Assembly: GCA_964553405.1 (NCBI GenBank) | Contig: CAZKLS010000145.1 | Span: 1-6,159, forward strand | Reading direction: 5' to 3' | Length of the DNA: 6,159 nucleotides | Source: DATIRA01 sp964553405 | Lineage (GTDB): Bacteria > Pseudomonadota > Gammaproteobacteria > Steroidobacterales > Steroidobacteraceae | Shown here: one piece after another, positions 1 to 6,152 of the stretch | Layout: each line of letters starts with the position of its first letter | Numbering within the stretch: the first letter of the stretch is position 1 | Translations under genes and position numbers: made by a program | The notes under the pieces: generated by a model | Databases searched by the model: none | The model's input: only the letters and a program-made list of their open reading frames with translations | Told to the model about the DNA's origin: nothing

Positions 1-362
1 GCCTCGAGCGGCAGCTGCAGCAGGTCGAGCTTCTCGCGCACGTCGATGCCCGCGACGTCCATGTCCGTGCCCCAGACGAACTCCAGGATCACGTCCGACT
101 GCCCCGAGCGGGACACGGAGCGCACCTGGCGGACGTTGCGGATGATGCCCACCGCCTCCTCGACCGGACGCGTGATCAGCGTCTCCATCTCGAGTGGCGC
201 TGCGCCGGGCAGCTCCGTCCGCACCGTGAGCGTGGGGTAGGAGAGGTCCGGCAGCAGGTTCACCTTGAGCCGCGACAGGGACACCAGCCCGAACAGCGCG
301 ATGGCCACCGTGCACATGACGATGGTCACCCGCCGCCGGATCGCGAAGTCGATCAGCTGCAT
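1..362 (-). CDS. RND efflux transporter permease, N-terminal part (cut by window edge)
   Basis: This is the first 120 codons of an inner-membrane RND pump of the HAE-1 (AcrB/MdtB-like) type, which uses the proton gradient to export drugs or other amphiphiles from the periplasm and inner leaflet. The protein starts MQLIDFAIRRRVTIVM. One hydrophobic helix follows at about residues 12-30. Next comes the typical start of the first porter domain, with NLLPDLSYPTLTV at about 35-47, LPGAAPLEME, and the TRPVEEAVG segment that precedes the conserved region after TM1. The ATG at 362 fits the usual RND start a few residues before TM1, and a weak GGGGA lies 5 nt upstream of it. The gene begins 34 nt after the adaptor stop codon on the same strand, so the two are very probably co-transcribed. 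The remaining roughly 900 residues lie outside the window, so substrate class cannot be read. The absence of CusA-like N-terminal residues argues against a metal pump, but only weakly. Confidence 0.93.
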   Translation of the reverse strand, partial: MQLIDFAIRRRVTIVMCTVAIALFGLVSLSRLKVNLLPDLSYPTLTVRTELPGAAPLEMETLITRPVEEAVGIIRNVRQVRSVSRSGQSDVILEFVWGTDMDVAGIDVREKLDLLQLPLE

Positions 363-396
363 CTGGATCCCCGCTGGGTGGCTGGAGCGTCGCGCG

Positions 397-1506
397 TCAG
401 CGCGCGCGGGCCTTGTCGGTGGCGGCGACCGCCGCCTCGACGACTTTCACCGGCGTGCCGGTTTTCAGTCCGCCCTGGCCGACGACGACCACGCTCTCGT
501 CGCCCTGCAATCCGTCGACGATCTCGACCCAGCCGCCGTTGCTGAGCCCCGGCCTGACGCGCCGCTGTTCGGCCTTGCCGTCGACGATCACGTACACCGA
601 CTGGTCGCCGTCGCCGTCCAGGATGGCCGTACGCGGGACCTGCAGCGCGTCGTCGCGGCGCTCGTAGACGATGTTGACGCGGGCGAACATGCCGGGCTTC
701 AGCCGGCGCGTCTCATCGGGCACCTCGACGCGTGCGCGGAACGTGCCCGTCTGCGGATCCACCGTGGGGCTGATCCTCGAGATCGTTCCGACGAAGCGCT
801 CGCCGGCCAGCGCGTCGACCACGACGTCGGCCTTCTGGTCCGGCGCGAGCTTGCGGAACTCCTTCTCCGGCACGTGGACGTAAGCCACCAGCGGGTCCAG
901 GTCCGTGACCCGGAACGTCGAGGTGTTCGGCGTGATCGTGTTGCCCACCTTGATGTGGCGTGCCGAAACCACGCCGGCGATCGGCGCGCGGATCTCGGTG
1001 TAACTCAACTCGAGGCGTGCACGGTCGTAGGTCGCGCGCAGCGCGTCCAGGTCGAACTTGGTGTTCTCGGCCGTGCCCTTCGCCACCAGGCCCTTTTCGC
1101 TCAGTTCCCTGACGCGGGTGTAGTCCCGTTCCAGCTTGCGCAGGTTGGCTTCCGCCTGGGCGAGCTCGAGGCGCAGGCGATCGCCGTCCAGGCGCGCCAG
1201 CACCTGTCCGTCCTTCACCATGTCGCCTTCCTCGACCAGGATCTGGCGGACCTCGCCGCCCACCTTGGCGACGACCTCGGCCTCCTCGTGCGCCTCGATC
1301 GGGGCGGTGCCGGAGTACACGGCGACCATCGCGGCCCGGCGCACCGGCTGCACTTCGACCGGCACGGAGGTGTCAGCCTCGTTCGCGCCCTCGTCCTTGG
1401 CCTTGCCGTTGCTGCAGCCCACTGCAAGTGCGGCCGCAACCGCGGCCGCAACGAATGCGTGGAAACCTCGCCGGTGCCTGGCACCGCCCGGGTGTGTTCT
1501 GGTCAT
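397..1506 (-). CDS. RND efflux periplasmic adaptor (HlyD/MFP family), probable lipoprotein
   Basis: A 369-residue membrane fusion protein that links an RND permease to an outer-membrane channel. The N-terminus has a basic stretch (R10-R13), an alanine-rich hydrophobic core (about 17-29) and AVGC with Cys31. This is an imperfect lipobox, so lipid anchoring is likely but not certain. The first lipoyl half-motif is at about 76-107 (VGGEVRQILVEEGDMVKDGQ). An alpha-hairpin rich in Leu, Glu and Arg follows at about 108-165. The second lipoyl half is at about 167-191 (LSYTEIRAPIAGVVSA), then a beta-barrel (about 200-275, with PTVDPQTGTFRARVEVP and LKPGMFA) and a membrane-proximal domain with VPRTAIL at 290-296. 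Length and domain order match AcrA/MdtA-type adaptors. The ATG is preceded by AGGG at 5 nt spacing. It is the first gene of the operon with the permease. An operator-like inverted repeat overlaps its promoter. Confidence 0.95.
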   Translation of the reverse strand: MTRTHPGGARHRRGFHAFVAAAVAAALAVGCSNGKAKDEGANEADTSVPVEVQPVRRAAMVAVYSGTAPIEAHEEAEVVAKVGGEVRQILVEEGDMVKDGQVLARLDGDRLRLELAQAEANLRKLERDYTRVRELSEKGLVAKGTAENTKFDLDALRATYDRARLELSYTEIRAPIAGVVSARHIKVGNTITPNTSTFRVTDLDPLVAYVHVPEKEFRKLAPDQKADVVVDALAGERFVGTISRISPTVDPQTGTFRARVEVPDETRRLKPGMFARVNIVYERRDDALQVPRTAILDGDGDQSVYVIVDGKAEQRRVRPGLSNGGWVEIVDGLQGDESVVVVGQGGLKTGTPVKVVEAAVAATDKARAR

Positions 1507-1547
1507 TGGGACCCTGTGCGCGAACGCGTCAGACTAGTGATGGCGAA

Positions 1548-1576
1548 ATGCTAGGTGTCTTTAGTGTTGTAGTCAA
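1548..1576 (-). promoter_or_regulatory. sigma70-like promoter of the efflux operon
   Basis: Read on the minus strand, TTGACT (1576-1571) and TAGCAT (1553-1548) are separated by exactly 17 nt. The -35 box matches the consensus at five of six positions and the -10 box at four of six. Transcription would start near 1541, giving a leader of about 35 nt before the adaptor ATG at 1506. This is the best promoter match I found in the window, and it sits just upstream of the efflux genes. The -35 box lies at the centre of an inverted repeat. Confidence 0.65.
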
Positions 1577-1585
1577 GTACAACAC
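1564..1585. promoter_or_regulatory. operator-like perfect inverted repeat over the efflux promoter -35
   Basis: The arms are GTGTTGTA (1564-1571) and TACAACAC (1578-1585), a perfect 8-bp inverted repeat around a 6-nt centre, 22 bp in all. The -35 hexamer of the efflux promoter occupies 1571-1576, so a dimeric protein bound here would directly block RNA polymerase. Size, symmetry and position are those of a TetR/AcrR-type or similar repressor site, and RND pump operons are commonly controlled that way. No regulator gene is present in the window. The site is AT-rich compared with its surroundings. As RNA it could also form a hairpin, but no T-run follows on either strand, so a terminator role is less likely. 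Confidence 0.6.
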
Positions 1586-1596
1586 CACCCTTGTGT

Positions 1597-1615
1597 ATCG
1601 CCGCGCTGCGGCGAT
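1597..1615 (-). terminator. GC-rich hairpin at the prc stop codon, possible terminator
   Basis: The arms ATCGCCGC (1597-1604) and GCGGCGAT (1608-1615) are perfectly complementary with a 3-nt loop. The stem includes the final A of the prc TGA stop codon. Downstream on the minus strand there is no T-run, so it is not a standard intrinsic terminator. It may be a 3'-end stabilising or rho-assisted structure between prc and the efflux promoter. Confidence 0.35.
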
Positions 1616-3756
1616 CAGGATTCTCCGCTGCGCCGGGCCAGGTAACGCGGCTCGAGCCGGCTCAAGTCGGCCGTGATCTCGGCCGTCTCGGCCAGCAGGG
1701 CGTCTGGAACGTCCTCGATGTCGGATGCGTTCTCCAGCGTGGGCAGCCCCTGCGCCTTGCGACGGGCGTTCTCGCGGGCCAGCTGCTCCGCGGCGCGCTG
1801 CTCGCGTTCCGCCTTGCGCTTCTCCAGGTTCAGCGACACCGACTGGTGGCTGCGCATCTCCTCCAGCGCGGCGATTTCCTCGGACGCGTGCTGGAAATCG
1901 GGGTTGCCGGCGACGCGCTCGGCATGGCGCAGCTGCAGTTCCTCGACCAGCGGCGTCAGCGCGTCGAGCCGCTTGAAATCGGCCGGGCGGATCCTGTTCC
2001 AGGGCAGGGCGCCGTCCCGGGAGCTCTCGCCGACTTCCTCGAGACTGATCGCCGAGGGCAACCGGATGTCCGGCTGCACGCCGCGGTTCTGGGTGCTGTC
2101 GCCCGTCACGCGGTAGTACATCCCGATCGTGACGGTGACCTGTCCGTAGCCCGGGTCCTTGCCGAGCGCGTAGCGATCCAGCGGGTAGAGGTTCTGGACC
2201 GAGCCTTTGCCATAGGTGTCCTGGCCGATCACGATGCCGCGACCGTAGTCCTGCATCGCCGCCGCGAAAATCTCCGAGGCCGAGGCGCTGAACCGGTCCA
2301 CCAGGATCGTCAGCGGGCCCGAATAGGCGGCCTCGCGCTCGTCGGATTCGAGGACCTCGACGCGGCCGCCGGTCTCGCGCAGTTGCACCACGGGCCCCTT
2401 CGGGACGAACAGGTTCACGAGCCCGATCGCTTCGCTCAGGTGCCCGCCGCCGTTCTCGCGAAGGTCGAGCACCAGGCCGTCGATGCCGCCTTCCTGCTCG
2501 AATTCCTGCAGCAGGCGGTGCACGTCCCGCGTCGTGCTGCGGTACTCGTCGTCGCCGGCGGCGCGGGCGTTGTAGTCCTGGTAGAAGGACGGGACCGTGA
2601 TCACGCCGATGCGCAGCGTCTGGTCGCCGCGCTGGATCTCGCGCAGCTCCTTCTTGGCCGCCTGGGCCTCCAGCGTGATCTTCGCGCGCGTCAGCACGAC
2701 CACCTTGTCCGCCGTGCCGGGCGCAGCGTTGCCGGGCTGGATCAGCAGCCGAACCTCGGATCCGCCCGGCCCGCGGATCAGCTGCACGACGTCGTCGAGG
2801 CGCCAGCCGACGACGTCCACCAGCTCGCCGTCCTTGCCCTGTCCGACCGCGACGATCCGGTCCTTGGCCGCCAGCGCTCCGCTGCGCTGCGCGGCGCCTC
2901 CCGGCAGGATCTCCACGATCGTCACGTAGTCGTCCAGCAGCTGCAGCGAGGCGCCGATGCCCTCGTAGGACAGGCTCATCTGGATGCGGTATTCCTCGGA
3001 GTTGCGCGGCGAGAAATAGCTCGAGTGCGGATCGAACACGTGGGCGAACGCGTTCATGAAGTTCTCGAACACGTCGTCCGAAGTGACCTGTTCCGAGCGC
3101 TTGCGGACCCGCTCGTAGCGCTGCTCGAGTATCTCGCGCGCCTCGGGCCAGGTCTTCTCGGCCAGGATCAGCGACAGCGCGTCGCTCTTGACGCGCTTGC
3201 GCCAGAGCTCGTCGAGCTCCGAGCGCTCGCGGGCCCAGGGCGCGTCCTTGCGGTCGAACTCGAAGGTCTCGTCCAGCGTGAAGTCGGGCTCCGTCTCGAG
3301 CACCTTCAGCGCGTAGCTCATGCGCTCGCGGCTGCGCTGCTGGAAACGATTGAAGATCGCGAACGCCGGGCTCAACTCGCCGCTCGCGACCGCGTCGTCG
3401 AGCTGGTAGCGATAACGCTCAAACTCGGCCACGTCGCTGGCGAGGAAATAACTGCGGCTGGGATCCAGCGACTCGAGGTAGCGATCCAGCATCAGCGAGG
3501 ACACGGGATCGTTGATCGGTGCCTGCCGGTAGTGAGAGCGCTCGAACATGCTGCTGACCAGCCGCGCCACCCGCGCCTGGCGGTCGGTCGGGCCGAGGCT
3601 GGTCGTCGTCGCGCTGGCGACCGCCGTCGGTGCCGGCGCGGTGCCGAGCAGCAGGCTGCCGACGCCGAGCACGACCGCGGCGAGCACGACCCCTTGGGCC
3701 GCGCGCCGACTGCGGCGCACCGGTACCGTCTCAACCCTTCCGCCTGCCTGATACAC
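1615..3756 (-). CDS. prc: Carboxy-terminal (tail-specific) protease Prc/Tsp, peptidase S41
   Basis: A 713-residue periplasmic serine protease that cleaves proteins from disordered or tagged C-termini. In E. coli the homologue (682 residues) also trims cell-wall enzymes and lipoproteins. A basic N-terminus and a hydrophobic segment (about 22-40) ending near AVASA form a signal peptide or anchor. The TSP N-terminal helical domain covers about 58-255 (SLDPSRSYF, FDPHSSYFSPR). A PDZ domain follows at about 260-355 with the ligand loop YEGIGASL. The S41 core holds LVLDLRENGGG (428-438), SASASEIFAAAMQDYGRG and TYGKGSVQ. By spacing to E. coli Prc (Ser430, Asp441, Lys455) the catalytic residues are Ser492, Asp503 and Lys517. 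A Tsp-type C-terminal extension with a charged helix (about 635-668) ends the protein. The start is GTG, supported by GAGGAAG with 7 nt spacing. There is no frameshift or missing motif. It is divergent from the small membrane protein gene. Confidence 0.97.
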   Translation of the reverse strand: MYQAGGRVETVPVRRSRRAAQGVVLAAVVLGVGSLLLGTAPAPTAVASATTTSLGPTDRQARVARLVSSMFERSHYRQAPINDPVSSLMLDRYLESLDPSRSYFLASDVAEFERYRYQLDDAVASGELSPAFAIFNRFQQRSRERMSYALKVLETEPDFTLDETFEFDRKDAPWARERSELDELWRKRVKSDALSLILAEKTWPEAREILEQRYERVRKRSEQVTSDDVFENFMNAFAHVFDPHSSYFSPRNSEEYRIQMSLSYEGIGASLQLLDDYVTIVEILPGGAAQRSGALAAKDRIVAVGQGKDGELVDVVGWRLDDVVQLIRGPGGSEVRLLIQPGNAAPGTADKVVVLTRAKITLEAQAAKKELREIQRGDQTLRIGVITVPSFYQDYNARAAGDDEYRSTTRDVHRLLQEFEQEGGIDGLVLDLRENGGGHLSEAIGLVNLFVPKGPVVQLRETGGRVEVLESDEREAAYSGPLTILVDRFSASASEIFAAAMQDYGRGIVIGQDTYGKGSVQNLYPLDRYALGKDPGYGQVTVTIGMYYRVTGDSTQNRGVQPDIRLPSAISLEEVGESSRDGALPWNRIRPADFKRLDALTPLVEELQLRHAERVAGNPDFQHASEEIAALEEMRSHQSVSLNLEKRKAEREQRAAEQLARENARRKAQGLPTLENASDIEDVPDALLAETAEITADLSRLEPRYLARRSGES

Positions 3757-3763
3757 TTGCCGA

Positions 3764-3770
3764 CTTCCTC
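3764..3770 (-). promoter_or_regulatory. ribosome binding site fixing the GTG start of prc
   Basis: GAGGAAG on the minus strand ends 7 nt before the GTG at 3756-3754. No ATG lies in frame nearby, and the reading from this GTG gives a complete signal peptide. The site therefore supports GTG initiation. Confidence 0.7.
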
Positions 3771-3791
3771 GTTCCCGACACTCGGAGGCCT

Positions 3792-3820
3792 AGGCTAGAG
3801 TCACGCTCCGCGCCAATCAA
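3792..3820 (-). promoter_or_regulatory. candidate sigma70-like promoter of prc
   Basis: On the minus strand TTGATT (3820-3815) and TAGCCT (3797-3792) are 17 nt apart. The -35 box matches the consensus at four positions and the -10 box at three. Transcription would begin near 3785, about 29 nt before the GTG start. It is the best candidate in the 93-bp divergent gap, but weak. I could not find an equally good promoter for the plus-strand gene in the same gap. Confidence 0.4.
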
Positions 3821-3849
3821 GGCCCGGAGGCGCTCTGCGCCGCCTGAAC

Positions 3850-4143
3850 GTGAGACCACTCACCGCACTGACCGGATTCGTACTCGGCTCCGCGGCCGCA
3901 ACGACCTTCGGCCTCGCCGCGACGACCGTGGTCTTCCTGGTGCTGTCCGGGGAGCATCCCCAGTTCCGCAGCGAGCTCCCGCTGCTGGCCCTGTACCTCG
4001 TCATCTTCGCTGGTTTGACAGGACTGGCCGCGCTCAGTTTCATCGGGCTGGCCCGCGAGCGCCGCTGGCGCTGGTGGGCGCAGGGTGCGATGTGGGGGAC
4101 TATCGTCGCGCTGGCCTCGCTGTACATGGCCACCCGCGGCTGA
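3850..4143 (+). CDS. Small three-helix integral membrane protein, function unknown
   Basis: A 97-residue protein that I do not recognise. It contains three hydrophobic stretches: about 9-32, 43-67 and 77-93. A short charged loop (SGEHPQFRSE) separates the first two, and a strongly basic, tryptophan-rich loop (ARERRWRWW) separates the second and third. By the positive-inside rule that basic loop should be cytoplasmic, placing the N-terminus outside; the topology is inferred. No catalytic motif is visible. Codon use is like its neighbours. The start is uncertain: GTG at 3850 gives a compact protein, but the only good GGAGG (3826-3830) is 19 nt upstream. CTG codons at 3835 or 3844 in the same frame would be 4 or 13 nt from it. 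It lies 53 nt upstream of the M28 peptidase start (ATG 4197) on the same strand, so the two may be one transcript. It diverges from prc. Confidence 0.75.
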   Translation: MRPLTALTGFVLGSAAATTFGLAATTVVFLVLSGEHPQFRSELPLLALYLVIFAGLTGLAALSFIGLARERRWRWWAQGAMWGTIVALASLYMATRG

Positions 4144-4186
4144 TTGCGGGGCCTGCCTGAGAATCGTTCGCATTTGCTGAGATCAT

Positions 4187-4190
4187 GGAG
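4187..4190 (+). promoter_or_regulatory. ribosome binding site selecting the second ATG of the M28 gene
   Basis: GGAG lies 6 nt before the ATG at 4197. It falls inside the codons that would follow the earlier in-frame ATG at 4185, which itself has only a weak GAGA in front of it. The site favours 4197 as the start. Confidence 0.55.
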
Positions 4191-4196
4191 TCGCTG

Positions 4197-5873
4197 ATGA
4201 CTGGCCGACTGACTGTGTTCCGCTGCCTGCTGCTCGTCGCGGCGGCATCCACCGCCGCCTGCGCCACGGAAGCCGGACGCGGCGACCCGCCCGGGAAGTT
4301 CACGGCCGACGGCATGACCGCCCACGTGAAGGTGCTGGCTTCCGATGAGTTCGAGGGCCGTCGCTCGGCCACCCCGGGTGGCGAGAAGACGGTGGCCTAC
4401 CTGGAGCAGGCGTTCCGGGAGATCGGTCTGAAGCCGGGCGTCGGGAATTCCTATCGGCAGCCGGTTCCGTTCGTGGAGCTCGGCACCCAGCCCTCGCCGA
4501 GCCTCGACGTGAGTTCGCCGGGCGGCAGTCTCGCATTCAGTTACGGCCCGGAGGCCGTGTACTGGACCAGCAGGGTGACACCCGAGGCCGGGATCGAGCA
4601 GAGCGAGCTCGTCTTCGTCGGCTACGGGATCGTGGACCCGAGCCGTGGCTGGGACGACTACGCGGGGCTGGACATGCGTGGCAAGACGGCCGTGATCCTG
4701 GTCAACGACCCCGGCTTTGCCACGTCGGACCCGGCGCTCTTCAAGGGCCGGACGATGACCTACTTCGGCCGCTGGACCTACAAGTTCGACGAAGCGGCCC
4801 GGCAGGGCGCCGCCGGCGCAATCATCGTCCACGAGGACGAGCCGGCCGCTTACCCGTGGGCGGTCGTCGAGAACGGCGCGTCCCGCCCCCAGCTGGTGCT
4901 GGACCGGCCCGACGGCAATGCCGCCCGGGTCGCGCTGGAAGGCTGGATCACGCTGGACTCGGCCCGCAAGCTGTTCGCGGCCGCCGGCATGGATTACGAG
5001 GACCTCAAGGCCCGCGCCGCCGAGCGTGGGTTCCGGGCCGTGCCGATGGGACTGCGCGCCTCGGCCAGCGTTCGCAACTCGATCCGCCGGGCGGCCTCGA
5101 GCAACGTGATCGGGCTGCTCGAGGGCAGCGAGCGGCCCGATGAGTACCTGGTCGTGACCGCTCACTGGGACCACCTGGGCATGGCCGAGCGAGGGCAGGG
5201 CGAGGACCGGATCTTCAACGGCGCCGTGGACAACGCGACCGGCACGGCCGGGATGCTCGAGCTGGCGCGTGCGTTCGCGGCTATGGAGCCGCGCCCCGGC
5301 CGCTCAATGCTGTTCGTCGGGTTCACCGGCGAGGAGGACGGCCTGCTCGGCAGCGAGTACTTCGCCGATCACCCGCCGGTGCCGGTGGCGCAGATCGCCG
5401 GCGGCCTCAACATCGACGGCATGATCGTGTACGGCCGGACCCGTGACGTGTCGGTCGTCGGTTTCGGATCCTCCGAGCTCGAGGACTACCTGCAACGGGC
5501 TGCGTCGCGCCAGGGCCGCGTGCTGCGGCAGGAACCGACGCCCGAGAAGGGCTTCTATTTCCGCTCCGACCACTTCCCGCTGGCGAGAAAAGGCGTCCCG
5601 ATGCTGTACGCCAAGGGCGGCGTGGACTCGGTCGCGCACGGGCCGGAATGGGGGTTCGCACGGCAGCAGGACTACATCGCCAATCGCTACCACAAGCCCA
5701 GCGACGAGTACGACCCCGACTGGGACCTGTCCGGCGCTCTCGAGGACCTTGAGATGTACTTCGACGTGCTCGAGCAACTCGCGGAAGAGGCCCGTTTCCC
5801 AGAGTGGCGGCCGGGCAATGAGTTCCGGCCGATACGCGAGCAGAGCCGCGGCGCAGCAGGCGCCGGTCGCTGA
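4197..5873 (+). CDS. Exported M28 family zinc aminopeptidase with PA-like insert
   Basis: A 558-residue metallopeptidase expected to remove N-terminal residues from peptides with two zinc ions, outside the cytoplasm. Numbering here is from the upstream ATG at 4185; subtract 4 for the chosen start. A signal sequence (RLTVFRCLLLVAAASTAAC) ends at Cys26. The lipobox is poor, so the protein is either a lipoprotein or cleaved by signal peptidase I. A PA-like domain lies at about 137-260 (VFVGYGIVDPSRGWDDYAG, MRGKTAVILVNDPGF). The M28 catalytic domain shows AHWDHLG (His327, Asp329), GAVDNATGTAG (Asp349, bridging), TGEEDGLLGSEYF (Glu383 base, Glu384 ligand), LNIDGM (Asp411) and FRSDHFPLARKGVP (His463). 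The YHKPSDEYD segment at 502-510 is also typical of the family. All metal ligands are present, so the enzyme should be active. Substrate preference cannot be read. It follows the small membrane protein gene and converges with the 80-residue gene. Confidence 0.93.
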   Translation: MTGRLTVFRCLLLVAAASTAACATEAGRGDPPGKFTADGMTAHVKVLASDEFEGRRSATPGGEKTVAYLEQAFREIGLKPGVGNSYRQPVPFVELGTQPSPSLDVSSPGGSLAFSYGPEAVYWTSRVTPEAGIEQSELVFVGYGIVDPSRGWDDYAGLDMRGKTAVILVNDPGFATSDPALFKGRTMTYFGRWTYKFDEAARQGAAGAIIVHEDEPAAYPWAVVENGASRPQLVLDRPDGNAARVALEGWITLDSARKLFAAAGMDYEDLKARAAERGFRAVPMGLRASASVRNSIRRAASSNVIGLLEGSERPDEYLVVTAHWDHLGMAERGQGEDRIFNGAVDNATGTAGMLELARAFAAMEPRPGRSMLFVGFTGEEDGLLGSEYFADHPPVPVAQIAGGLNIDGMIVYGRTRDVSVVGFGSSELEDYLQRAASRQGRVLRQEPTPEKGFYFRSDHFPLARKGVPMLYAKGGVDSVAHGPEWGFARQQDYIANRYHKPSDEYDPDWDLSGALEDLEMYFDVLEQLAEEARFPEWRPGNEFRPIREQSRGAAGAGR

Positions 5874-5887
5874 AACGAGTCCGCGCG

Positions 5888-5904
5888 GCGCCGGCGGCCG
5901 GCGC
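5888..5904. terminator. Symmetrical GC hairpin between convergent genes, possible two-way terminator
   Basis: GCGCCGG (5888-5894) and CCGGCGC (5898-5904) pair perfectly around CGG, and the symmetry extends to 8 bp arms around a single base. It starts 14 nt after the M28 stop and directly abuts the last base of the opposite gene's stop codon. It can form in transcripts from both strands. Neither side has a T-run, so it is an atypical terminator if it is one. Confidence 0.45.
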
Positions 5905-6147
5905 TCAGTCGTGGTCGATGCGCTCCCAGGAGTGCGGCTTCGCGTAGCCGCCATCGCTCGAGTAGGGGTCGAAGCCGGCACTGCCGTGGCGCCTCTCCGG
6001 CTGCTTCGGAGGGTCCTCGGCCAGCGACAGTGCGTCGTCGCCCGCCCGTGACTGCGGCTTCATTGCGGCCGGCCGGCGGGCGGGCGCCGCGGCCGGGTTC
6101 GTAGCGCGGCCGGTCAGGCTGCTCCACCAGTCTCTCAGCATGCCCAT
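5905..6147 (-). CDS. Small hypothetical protein, 80 residues, conserved-looking C-terminus
   Basis: I cannot name this protein. The reading frame begins MGMLRDWWSSLTGRA, runs through a proline-, alanine- and arginine-rich, probably disordered middle (about 16-55), and ends FDPYSSDGGYAKPHSWERIDHD. The aromatic, acidic tail is unlike a random antisense frame and suggests a short binding motif or small fold. No signal peptide, membrane helix or cysteine is present, so a cytoplasmic location is likely. The start is set by GGGAGG (6158-6153), 5 nt from the ATG at 6147. An in-frame GTG at 6153 overlaps that site and is unlikely to be used, and a third ATG at 6141 is also possible. The strong ribosome binding site is the main reason for calling it real. 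It converges with the M28 gene, with 31 bp between the stops. Confidence 0.7.
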   Translation of the reverse strand: MGMLRDWWSSLTGRATNPAAAPARRPAAMKPQSRAGDDALSLAEDPPKQPERRHGSAGFDPYSSDGGYAKPHSWERIDHD

Positions 6148-6152
6148 CTGCA

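Noticed and set aside
1430..1452. Direct repeat of GCGGCCGCAAC with a 12-bp period, also found at 3892-3902
   Set aside because: All copies fall in alanine-rich hydrophobic segments (the adaptor signal peptide and the small protein's first helix). They are explained by repeated Ala/Val codons in high-GC DNA, not a mobile or regulatory repeat.
265..1554. A 429-codon plus-strand frame over the adaptor gene
   Set aside because: Same antisense effect. The minus strand encodes a complete adaptor with lipoyl, hairpin and barrel motifs, and the plus frame has no family features.
3788..3795. 8-bp palindrome GCCTAGGC in the divergent gap
   Set aside because: Too short to call an operator on its own. 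It overlaps the weak prc -10 box, which may be chance.
1591..3798. A 735-codon open frame on the plus strand, fully antisense to prc
   Set aside because: It mirrors the third-codon GC bias of prc, has no recognisable domain and is rich in Arg, Ala, Leu, Val and Asp as expected from antisense reading. prc carries all the catalytic motifs.
3772..3801. Possible plus-strand promoter with TAGAGT as -10 (3796-3801) and TTCCCG as -35 (3772-3777)
   Set aside because: The -35 match is only three of six with an 18-nt spacer, and no independent evidence supports it.
3801..5174. A 457-codon minus-strand frame over the small membrane protein and M28 genes
   Set aside because: Antisense shadow crossing two real genes and their gap, with no domain signature. 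The M28 metal ligands are all on the plus strand.
5304..5981. A 225-codon minus-strand frame over the end of the M28 gene and the 80-residue gene
   Set aside because: It overlaps the M28 coding region with its YHKPSDEYD and metal-ligand motifs, and it has no convincing ribosome site or motif of its own.
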